From NCBI RefSeq assembly GCF_040869045.1, contig NC_090319.1, positions 384,725,601 to 384,789,600 of the forward strand: DNA of 64,000 nucleotides, in the 5' to 3' direction. Within the stretch, counting starts at the first letter, position 1, and each line of letters starts with the position of its first letter. The translations under genes were made by a program, and so were the position numbers. The DNA is from Eurosta solidaginis. Its lineage: Eukaryota; Arthropoda; Insecta; Diptera; Tephritidae. The notes under the pieces are model-generated. The model did no database searches. It worked only from the letters and a program-made list of their open reading frames with translations, and was not told the origin of the DNA. Positions 44,901-56,900 of the stretch are shown piece after piece.

Positions 44901-47900
44901 GTTGCCGTGGCCTTTAACCGATTCGGTCCATTTTTATTAGAAATATTTTCTGCTATAGGGAAAATATGTGTAAACAATTTTAATTTTTCTTCGAGTTATG
45001 GCTACCGAAACATAGAAAATTGCTTAGTCCTAAAAGGGGCGGTGCCACGCCCTTATTTAAATGTGACGTTTTTCCTGTTTATTGTTATAAATCTACTTGG
45101 AAAATGAAATACCATTATATAAAGCTCTTTTTCGCGGGGATATAGCTTATTTTATTCGTCCACGACCCTTTTAAAAATCCTTTATATAAAAGTGGGCGTG
45201 GTCCTTAACCGATTTCGTTAATTTTTGTTCAAAGCATTTCTAAAAGTAAAGGCAACCTCTCTGCCGAATTTTGTTACGATAGGTTTAACAATTTTTGATT
45301 TATGATTAATAATATTTGTAAAATTGATTTTATCACAAGTGGGCGGTCCACGCCCATTTTAACATTTTTTTCAAATTTTTATCTCAATATCAGTATGAAA
45401 TGTGCCGAGGCGGATTCAATGACCTTACGGAAGGCACGCTCCCCTTGGCGGGCATCAGTCGGGATAGGGAGGGCAGCAAAGCTGCTGTCTGTTGCAGATT
45501 TATATTCTTCCCACTTTCCTTTTTGAAGTTTATGAAAGTGCGTTTTTCGGTGACGATGAAGTCGGCGGTACGCTCGAACGAAATAAGTATGGGCAGGTGG
45601 TCGGATGCCAATGTTACCATCGGCTGCCAGTTGACGCAGTTTACGAGTTCTGCGCTCACGATTGAGATATCTGGCGAGCTATGACAGCTTCCTACCATAC
45701 GCGTGGGGGCGTCTCCGTTTATTGTGCAGAACGTCGTTTCTTCTATTTGATCCGCCAACATCTCACCCCTACTATCCGCCCGCAAGTTTGAATGCCATAG
45801 GTCGTGATGGGCATTGATATCGCCTAAGATAATGCGATTGTTGCCAGTGAGTAAGGCCTCGATTTTAGGGCGGTATCCACTGGGGCAACAGGTGACAGGA
45901 GGGATGTAGATGTTGATGATTTCTAGATTTGCATCGCCTGACCGGACAGATAGGCCTTGACGTTCTAAGACATTGTCCCTGCGGTCGATGCCAGGATCAA
46001 ATATATGATATTGCACAGAGTGGTGTATAATAAACGCGAGGCCGCCTCCATTTCCGCTCTCGCGGTCCTTCCTGTGGACATTATACCCAGAGCTGGTCTG
46101 CAATGCAGATCTTGCTGTGAGTTTAGTCTCTTGAATCGCAGCAATGCGGATGTTGTGCCGCTTCATGAAATCGACTATCTCCGTAATCTTCCCAGTTAGT
46201 CCATTACAGTTTAACTGCAGAATTCTGAAGTGCATGAGGGATGACGCCGCCACTCTAGGGGTAGGTTGTGGAAGGCCAGGACGCAATTGCTGTTGTGGCC
46301 TTGGGACTGGGCGCCCTTGGGCAAGCATTGGGGTACCCGGATGATTTGGGTTTGCGACCTGGCAACATGGCGCGATGAAACCCGTCGAGGGGTTGCCGTC
46401 GCGGAGACCAGAACATCTAGGAAAGTGGCACCACCCAAGGCAGGAGCTGCATTGAGCGGATGTCGCAAACCTATATATTCTGTGCTGGCAGACGGTGTAA
46501 ACGGAGGGAGGGACTAAGAGTCTGTTTCCCTGACCTGCACGATTGCTGCCAGAAAAGAGGGGGGAGAAGAAGACGGGGGCAGGGGCTGATGCTCAGCATT
46601 GCGACCAGCTCTACTACGAAGGTAGTAGTTATGAGTGGTATCAGCTGTTTGAGTTGTTGGCGCCGTGGGGCGCGAGCAGCAGCGGGTACTTGTTGTGGCT
46701 TGCTGAGCAGCGAGGCTGCTGGAAGGTAGTAGAGGGGCACTTAGGTGTAGACTACGGGACGCCCTTGGGCGTGAGCAGCAAGGAGCCACAAAATATTTAT
46801 AAAAGTTACGTGGACGTCGGGTTTTGGGACCAAGCCCAGAACAACCTGTCCGATGCAACCATCCCTTGCACGAGACACACTGAACAGAGTATGACCGTCC
46901 TAAAAAGATTCTTTTCTGGCAAATGCAGCAAAACCATTTCTCAGGACCGGGGTCAGGAGACGGACCCGGATTGGGTTCGATACCTTCCCGGAGTAAGAGA
47001 ATATGTAGCAGTCCTGCTGCAAGGAGCTGCTGGGAGGATGACAATTTGTGGGAGGGACGAAACAAATTAAATGGGGTCACACTGAAATGACAGTCCTTGG
47101 TCGGGAAAAATCCCGAGTCGCTCCGGTACATAGAACCGACTGCCTTGGGAAGCGCCTTTCATCGTTTTAGTGCGTCCATTAGGGTTTGTCAATGCCGGTG
47201 TTTTTCTTGCAGGTACTTTTGATTTCGTTTAATTTGGCCCATTCGATCCATCAACCTTTTCCTTTGACTTTCGGGGTCTTTGTCGAGTCTTCTCCATCAT
47301 TACTAGATTACTACTGAACACTTTCTCCAAAGTGAAGTTAAAGTGGTATATCCTGGTTCACATAACGCATCATCCTTCTCTGCATATCAATCTTGATGTC
47401 ATGGTCAACTAAGAAGTCTACTCCCAATATGACTTCATCAACGATCTCCGCCACAACGAATTTGTGTAGAACTGTGACCTTTCCAATTAAGACTTCACAT
47501 ATCACTTCTCCCTGGACTTGGTTATACTCGCCAGTGACCGTACGCAACCTTGCTCCAGGTAACGGTTTTACTCTCCTGTTGACCAAGTCAGATCGGATTA
47601 AGGAATGAGATGCGCCCGTATCTATAGTCAGAACACGTTCTTTGCCATCCACATTCCCTATGACGGTAAGACTGCTCGATTTTCTACCAATTTGCGACAC
47701 AGATATCACATTCAATAGATGGAGCTAGCTCTCGATCTCTACATCTTACTTGCTCTTGCTCATCCCCTCCAGCTTTGTTATTAAGACCACCCATGCTGTT
47801 GAAACCACTAGGATCAAGATCGCAATGACGTGCAATGCGACCGGGCTTCCCGCATTTGAAGCATTTGATAACTCTTTCACTCCGCTATTGCGATCTTTTC

Positions 47901-50900
47901 AGCGCTTCCAATATTGCGTCTACCCACTCTGGCCTTTCTACTTCCACACGGCGTGCTTTGAAAACTGGCTTCCACAGAAGCGACGCTGTTTCCTGAATCA
48001 GAGCATGTGATACCGTTTCTGCGAATGTTGGCTTTGGGTTTGCGTATGTAGCTCGCTTTGTTTCGACGTCCCGTATGCCATTTATAAAGCTCTGAATCTT
48101 TACCCTTTCAGTGTATTCCACGGATGCGTCCGCATCTGCCAAATGAGCCAACCTTTCAACATCCGAAGCAAACTCTTGCAAAGTCTCATTAGCTTTTTGG
48201 TAACGGTTTTGCAATTCTATTTGATATCTCTGTTTCCTGTGTTCGCTTCCGTACCTTTGTTCTACAGCAGCCATCAATGCGTCATAACTGTTGCGTTTGT
48301 CCTCTGGAATAGTCTGTAAGATTTCGGCAGCTGGTCCTTTCAATGCTACGAAGAGTGCAGCAATTTTATCTTCAGCATTCCAGTTGTTCACTGTTGCGGT
48401 CTTCTCAAATTGTTGCTTAAAGACCTGGAAAGGAACAGAACCGTCAAAGGATGGTGTTTTTACCTTTGGATTACTCGCTGAAACTGCTCGGCGATTTAGT
48501 TGCAATTCCTGTATACGATCTTTCAAAGCATCCATCTCGGCCTCCATTTTATCTTGTCGTTCACTAAAAGCCTCCAGCTGCGATGAGACTTTTTTCCTGT
48601 GCCTCCAGCTTCGTTGAGATACGCTCTTCCTGTGCTTCGAGTTGTAATGTTATGCGTGCCTCTTGCTCTTTTAATTGGTCTGCAATTTGTGACGCCATGT
48701 GTGTTTTCGGTTCATCCAATTGTGCTTCAATCTTCGATGTTATTCGTGTCTCTTGGGATTCCATCTTGGATGTTATATGGTTCTCCTGCGATTCCAGTTG
48801 GGATGCCACTGTTGATGTTTGTGCAGATATTGCAGCCAAAATCGTGTTCAAGTCTGTGCTCGTAACTGTCTGCGATGTTTCGTTTTTCTCTTCAATTTTT
48901 GTTGTTGTCTCGTCGGCATCAAGATGAAAGACATACTCTTCCACGTTAATTCCTTCTGCTTCCATTGCCTCTCGTAGTCGTGCCTGAAGTTCGAGTTTAA
49001 TGCCGGTTGTATTCAATCCACGGCTCTCCAACTCCTTCTTCAGTTGCTGGATCTTCAGTTCACTCCACTTTGCCATGTCCAAGTTGTATTCGAAGTCTTC
49101 GGAATTTATTCAACAATTCCTCTTCTGAACCCATTGTAACGAATTTACTGCAAATCCTTTTATTTGCAACCTTTTGCTAAGTTCGAATCACTAAACTGTT
49201 GAATAAATAACTCCAGTATTTAATAATGCAAAATGGCCTTTGTTGGGAATTGCGCTGCGGGATTCCCCCGGGCCCGGGGTTTCTCAAGGGGCCCGCGATT
49301 TAGTGGTACTAAGACATTTTTTTTTAATTCAGGAGAGTCTTTAGTTGTTCCATGTGCAAATTTTAAGCCGAATTTCAAAAGCAATGAAAATTGATAATGA
49401 TTTTGTGCCTGGGCCTGAGGAGACAATAAAAATATCAAACATTACATATTACATGAATCCGAAATGGTAAACTTTCGTGGTGACTCTGTTCAAAAAGTCT
49501 TCCAACAATACCACCAACTCTGTATCAAAATCCAGATTATTTAAACGACTTTGATATCGGTACCGTGAATAATGAGTTTTTGCGATCTGAAGAAGTCAAC
49601 GAAATAATTCGTCGAGGTCATCAAGTGTCCTGTTATTTTTCCACGTGATTGTCATGACCTCGTGGTTAAATAGAATCTTGCCAAATGGAGAGAAAGTGGA
49701 GCGTGACTGGTTAGTGTGGAGTGCCAGTAGCAATGCTTTTTATTGTCTACCATCTCGTCTGTTAAGCACCAATACTTTATTAAATCGACCTAAAATTTGT
49801 TGTGCGGATATTCGAAATTCCAGGTATGGAAGAAGATATACGATAAACTGCCATCATACGAATATACTCAAGATCACATTTAATGCTATATTCAACGGCG
49901 ATCTTTACAAAATCTAATTCAAAAGGAGGCTACAATTGAAACACTTATCAGTGACTAATGACTAATGAGCTAATCACTGAAACTTAAAAGTGGAAAGAAA
50001 TTTTTTATAGAATTTTGGACACTATCTACTAGCTTTCACGGTGAAGGTATATATCTTGGTGAACGAAACGATGGACATTTTTTGGGCATCTAAGATTTTA
50101 TAAGCCATTATGATCCGATACTTAGAGATAATTTGGAGAAAGTTAGGATTTCACATCAGCAGCACAAACGTTTACAAGTTCACTATCTTTCCCCAGACAT
50201 TCAGAACGAGTTTATAGAAATTTGTGCAAAACACGTGAGGAAACTATATTAGATCAAGGTAAGAAAGCCAAGTATTTTGCTATTATCGTTGATGCTATGC
50301 CTGATGCTAGTCACGTTGACTACGTTCATTTTGCGCTAACTCCATTTCAATTCGAAAGCAACAAATTTTACAATTCAAGAACGGTTTTTGGTTTTCGTGA
50401 ATTGTAACCAAAAAACTGATAAGAAAATCGCTGATCTAGTTTGCCATGCTTGATTGAAGATTGTCGTGCACAAGGGTACGATAACGGCGCCAATATGAAA
50501 GGAGCTTACAACGGAGCTCTAGGTCACATTCTGGACAAAAACTCGAATGCTGATTACTCGCTTTGATGCTGCAGAATGTTGTACGGCTGCAATTACTTTC
50601 TTCGGAGTTGTATAAAAATAGTTTACTATTTTCAGCAGCACTCCACAGCGATGGAATATCCTCAAGAAAAATGTACCGAACTCTCTTCATGTCTTTCAGC
50701 CAAAAGCCAAATTTGACTGCGCAAGCATACGGAGATGTTACCGGCATTCTGAAGTACATCAACAAGTTAGAATGTATCTTGCTGTCCTTAATTTGGTTCA
50801 AATAACTGACTACCATTAATGAAAGAAACGTGGTCCTCCAAGCTAGAGACGCCACCATAGATGTTGACGTCCGACATCCAGACGCCTTATTAGCTGACTT

Positions 50901-53900
50901 GAAGTTGATTAGGAACCAATAGGAAACTATTTTAAACGAATGCAAAACAGTTGCTATTCAATTGAACAGCTGCCCAAAGTTTCCGGACATTCGAAAGAGA
51001 AAATCCAAAAGACGTTTTGAATATAACGGAAATGGGATGATTACGGATGATCCAGTCTGATTTTAAAAACAATACATTCTTGGTGATCGTCGATTCGGTA
51101 ATCACTGGCATTACTGAACGATTTGCAACTATGAGAAATTTGAACGAGACGTTTTCCTTTTTGTGACAATTTGAGGACATGGATGAAACTACGGTTCGGG
51201 CGAGCGGAGCAAAATTTGTCGAAAAATACAAGTCGGACATTTCTCAAAGCTTAGAATGCGAAATAATTCACTTGAAACACATTTACGAAGCAAATTTTGA
51301 TAAAGGTCTGTCACCATTGGAATTGCTAAATGTCCTCTATGCTCAAAATCTGTATACAATTTTCCCCAACATTTGTGTTGCTTCACGTATCTTTTGATCT
51401 ATACCCGTCACTGTAGCTAGCGCAGAACGTTCCTTCAGCGTCCTTTCAAGAATCAAAAACTTTCGTCTAAAGAGCGAGTTTTAGGACTTGCCATGCTTTG
51501 TGTTGAATCCGTTTTGGCAAGACCTTTAATTTTGATATTATTATAAAAATTTTGCAGCTCTTTGATATCCGAACTTTCTATATTGAATAATTAAAATTTA
51601 TAATTATCATTAAGTTTATCAGAAATGTATTAAAATGTTACCAAATAACTAGAAAAGATTATTTGAAACAATATGTGGCTGTCAAAACATAATTTTATTT
51701 CTACGTTACAATAAAATTGTATAAATAGTAAATATTCTGTGTTAATTTTATTGTCAGCTCTTAGTCCAAACATCATTTAGTTGATGACGCAAAAATTTTT
51801 TTTGATGTAATCCATTAATAATGATTCATGAATGAGACGTCATTAATTCAAATTAATCAAATGTATTAGTGAATTTTTTATAGGGGGCCCGTAAATTGTT
51901 TAGACCCGGGCCCGGATTTTCTCTCTATGGCCCTGGGGCTACGTATTAGGAAAATTTCCTAGACCGAACACAAATACACAAGAATGGGATGAGAAGGATG
52001 CCGAGGCGCAAGCATTCATAATGAAAGGTTTGGAGTTAGATCAGTTAAAGTCTATAACTGCACAACTGCAGCACAGATGTGGTCACGTCTTCAAGTGGTT
52101 CATTCAGAAAAAAGTGACCAATCCGCTCAAATTTTATTAGAAAAATTTATTTATTGTATGAGGATGAAAATGTGTCTAATTTTATTGCTAAGGTAACCTC
52201 GCTAGCACAGCGGTTGAAATACCTGGACCTTGAGCAAAAAGAACCCATGATCATAGCAAAAATTTTAAGCGGCTTACCACCGAAATTTGACCATGTGAGG
52301 ACAGGTTGGTGTGCAGTACCACGAGCTGAACAAAATCTCGATCGCCTCACTGATCATCTAATAAATGAAGAGTCTCTCATTAATTCACGTTCAGCTGAAA
52401 ACAAAGAAACAAAAGCTGCATATGTGCTTCAAGGCAACAAGGGAAAATGGCGACCAGGGAAGTGCAACTATTGTGGCGAACAAGGGCACTGGGCAAGGGA
52501 ATGCTACAAGCGGCAACAAACGGGTAAATAAAAAGGTCGAAATGAGAGGTCCGACAGTCATTCTATGTCAGTTCAGAAGGAAAGTACAACGAAAGCTTCG
52601 GTTAGTACGGTAGGTCCATCAGCAAAGCATTTATTCGTTTTACATTCCAAAAACACGGAAGGGAAAATCAATGATGAGTGGTATGCAGATTCGGGTGCTA
52701 CCGATCATATGTCATTTCAAGAAGAACTTTTCCATAACTTCAGATCCCTTTCAAAAGGTGCGTGCCAAGTTAAAGTGGGTGATGGAAGGAAGTTGGAAGA
52801 GAAGGGCATAGGTGACATAAAAGTTCTAACAGGGGCAACTAAAGAGATTTGCTTAATTAAAGACGTTTTGCTTGTGCCCGGTTTGGACAGAAATTTTATA
52901 TCTGTATCCAGAGTGACAGAGAAAGGTATTAAAGTAATTTTCTCTGAAGGTGGAAAGCTGGTGCACTTTGAGAAAAATCTGTCAATTATAGCTAATGGAG
53001 AACGCGATGACAGGTTATACAAGATAGATTTAAAGGCCATAAAAGAAAGCGAATTAAACGCGGCATCAACTTCATTGCGTGTATAGCATGAGCGTTTAGG
53101 GCACGTGAATTTTGAAACTCTCAAAGAAATGTCGACCAAAGAAATTGTAAGAGGTATTCACATAGAAAATATAGGTGTATCAAATCCATTTTGTGAGGGA
53201 TGCGTCTACGGAAAACAGCATCGCTTCAGTTTTCCCAAATCTGGTGCGCGACGTGCTACCAAAGCTGGTGAGGTTTTTCATGTTGACTTATGTGGTAAGA
53301 TGAGTACGCTTTCAATAGGTGGAGAAAATTATTTCATGCTATTTAAAAATGATTTTTCGAGACATAGTTTCGTTTATTTTTTTAAATATAAAACAGATTT
53401 TTCAGTCAACTTGATGAAATTCTGTACAGATGTTGAAGCAGATGGGCATAAAATCAACCGTTAGCGATCTGATGGCGGACTAGAGTTCTGCAACGAGTCT
53501 GTCGAAAAATGTCTCCTTAAAAAGGGCATAAAGCACGACGTAACTACGCCAAGAGCTCCTGAACAAAATGGGTTCATAGAACGGCAGAATAGGACGGTAG
53601 TTGAAGCCGGGAAAGCAATGCTGCATATGAAAAATTTGCCTCTACATCTATGGGCAGAAGCTACAAATACTGCTGTATATTTGAAGAACAGAACGGCATC
53701 AGATGTCATTGGCGGTGCGTGAGAAGTGGTTTGGAACGAAACCATCGGTATAACATCTTCGTGTTTTTAGCACTGAAGCTTACATGCATATTCCAAAGGA
53801 GCAACGAACCAAGTGGGAGAAAAATTCTATCAAGGGTGTGCTTATAGAGTTTACGAGCCACATGGAAGAGATTTTTATCAGACGAGATGTGATGTTCAAC

Positions 53901-56900
53901 GAGTGCCATGACAGCGTGCATGAAGTGAGAGAACCGAAACATGTTGAGCAAGAAATCAAGGTAGGCAAACATGACTGTGAACAAAAAATTTACAAAAATC
54001 CAAGGCTTCCCATTCCTCGAAGCCCATACTTAACACGAAAATGTAGCCAAGAGGGCAACGAAATTACCGATAAAAAAGAGACAGTGGGAGAAGTGTGTAT
54101 AGCTGAAATTGAGCCAACAAATTTAGAAGAAGCTTTGCGTTACGACGAAGCAAATATGTGGCTTGCTGCGATAAATGAAGAAATAGAGGCGTTGAACAAA
54201 ACCAATACTTGGACGCTTGTACCCCGCACACTGGACATGCACGTAATTTCAAATCGCTGGGTGTTCAAAAAGATATTTAAGGCAAATGGAGCTGTAGATC
54301 GTTTTAAAACCAGGCTTGTGGTTAGAGGTTGTGCACAAAAATGTGGTGTTGATTACAAAGAAGTGTTCTCACCCGTTGTACGATACGATTCAGTTCGAGT
54401 CATTTTAGCTATTGCAGCAGCAGAAGATTTCGAGATTTTTCAATTCGACGTAAAAACCGCATTTTTACATGGTATTGTAGAAGAAACAATTTACATGGAG
54501 CAACCATATGGCTTTGAGAAGGATGACCGGGTGTGTCTATTAAATAAAGGCCTGTATGGTCTCAAGCAAGCATCCAAGCAATGGAACAAACGGATTGTTG
54601 AGTTTTTACTGGCTTATGGATTTAATCAATCTATAGCAGACATATGTGTTTTTACTTATAACAAAAATTCTATTTATTTATTCATGGCACTTTATGTCGA
54701 TGATGGTTTACTTTGCTGGAATAATAAGACATTCATCGAAAGCTTTTTGGTAGATTTGAATGCAGAATTTGAAATTGTTTCCAAGGAAGCAGAATTTTTT
54801 GTAGGCTTCCAAATTTTGAGAGATCATGATAAACGTAAACTTAAAATTTTTCAGAGTTCATACACCAAACGTGTATTGAAAAGATTCTTTCCAGTTTCGA
54901 TACCTGCGGAACCAGGCATTAAATTTTCAACCAAGGAGATTGAGCAACAAAAAAACTAAAAACTTTCCCTATCGCGAGGCCATTGGTTCACTTATGTACA
55001 TAATGATTATTACGCGACCTGATATTGCATATTCTGTTGGTGTGCTAAGTAGATTTATGGAGCAGCCTACTGACATTCACTGGAATGGCATTAAACGAAT
55101 TTTCAAGTACCTGAAAGGTACACAAGAGCGAGGTATAGTTTTTGCAATTGGTACACGTGATACTAAATGAAGTTTGTTCGACTGGGGAGGTGATGTTGAT
55201 ACTCGACGCAGTACTTCAGGTTGGATAGCCTTTCTCAATGGAGGGCCAGTTGCGTGGAGTTCCAAAAAACAGAGCGTGATGGCTACTTCTACTACTGAAG
55301 CTGAATTTGTCGCTCTTTGTGCAGTAACAAAATTCGCTGCATGGTTACGCAAACTGTTGGCAGACTTAGGGTACAATCAGTCTAGTCCAACTTCAATTAA
55401 ATGCGACAACCAAAGAGCAATCACGTTAGTTAAAACTCCAGAGTCGTCAAAGCGAATGAAGCATATCGATGTACAATACTTTGATACGTGTGATATGCAA
55501 CGAGAAAGTCAGATTAACGTGGAGTTCGTGCCAACTGAAGACCAGCTCGCCGATTTTCTGATCAAAGCATTGCCGAAAGGCCGATTCAATATGCTCATCA
55601 ATAAATGTGCAATGATTGACAATTGATTTTTTTGTATTATTACGAAAGCGAGTGGGAGTGTTGGGAATTGCGCTTTCTGATCCACTCTAACTTAGAATTC
55701 TCTGCTTGAATTGTAACTAATAATACAATTGAATTTTATTTACCGCTGTACTTATGTACTTATGTATACACATGTACATATGTTTACATATTTAAATGAA
55801 TTGCTAAATATTTTACCTAACTGTTTTCTTTGCTCATTGCTTTTTAGCATAAATGGATTTTCATATTAAATTTTAGTTTTTAGTCATCGTATGATCTTTG
55901 TCAAATAAATACATATTTGCAAACCGCTAAATAAGGTGTTATTTTATTTGCTTGTACATTGGATCAAAAGCCTTTATTAATGTACTTCACAATAACACTG
56001 ATACTTCACAACCAATAGCTTGCTTAAATGAAAACTGATTGTCGCGCCCCACTGTCGCTGCTTTTATATTGTGCGATTTCTCGTTTGCATTCTTCTAGGC
56101 TCTTCCAGAATTTACTTAGTTACTGCCATATAATTATAACTACAGATGCACGTGTTAGTTTCTCTCATACCCCATGCGCGTGTATTTATGAGCCACACTT
56201 GCACAACCATTGCATACTTTCGGGAGTATCTCCGATATATGCATGTGGTTGTGCGTTGGTTCTCTGCTGCGTGTATCTATATATGTGTAGACATAATGAT
56301 TGAATTATTGATGTGCATACGAGTCACTGCTTAGCATCGGCTTAGAGATGATAGTATCCTTTAGTGCTGCTAATATTCGTTACAACATATAAAAAGTGGG
56401 CGTGATTATCATCCGATATCGCTCAATTTCAATACCAATCTATTCTGGTTCCAGATAAGCTCGTGTACCAAATTTGGTGAAGATATCTCTAAATTTATTT
56501 AAGTTATCGTGTTAACGGACGGCCGGACGGACGGACATGGCTCAATCAAATTTTTTTACGAAACTGATGACTTTGATATATGGAAGTCTACCAATCAACA
56601 ACCAACCAACCGTTATCCAATCAAAGTTAATATACTCTGTGTGCAAAGCACGCTGAGTATAAAAAGCTGTGATGAATTGGGCCTGAATTGATCTTATGTA
56701 GATTTGCCTTCATGAATGCAAAGCAAATTCTGACCCGATTCGCCGCACAATAGCACATCAAATAAAAAGAAGATTTTCTTTATTGAGCCTTTATGGAGCC
56801 AGTTACCAGCTTTTCCTAGGAAAAGCGCAAGAACAAAAAAATGTATACCCTCAAAACGTCGGGTTTGTGCATATTCTAAGCCCCTCCACCCTCTGGGAGT

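Noticed and set aside
56028..56334. 91-codon open frame
   Set aside because: It lies in the gypsy-like LTR, which is non-coding.
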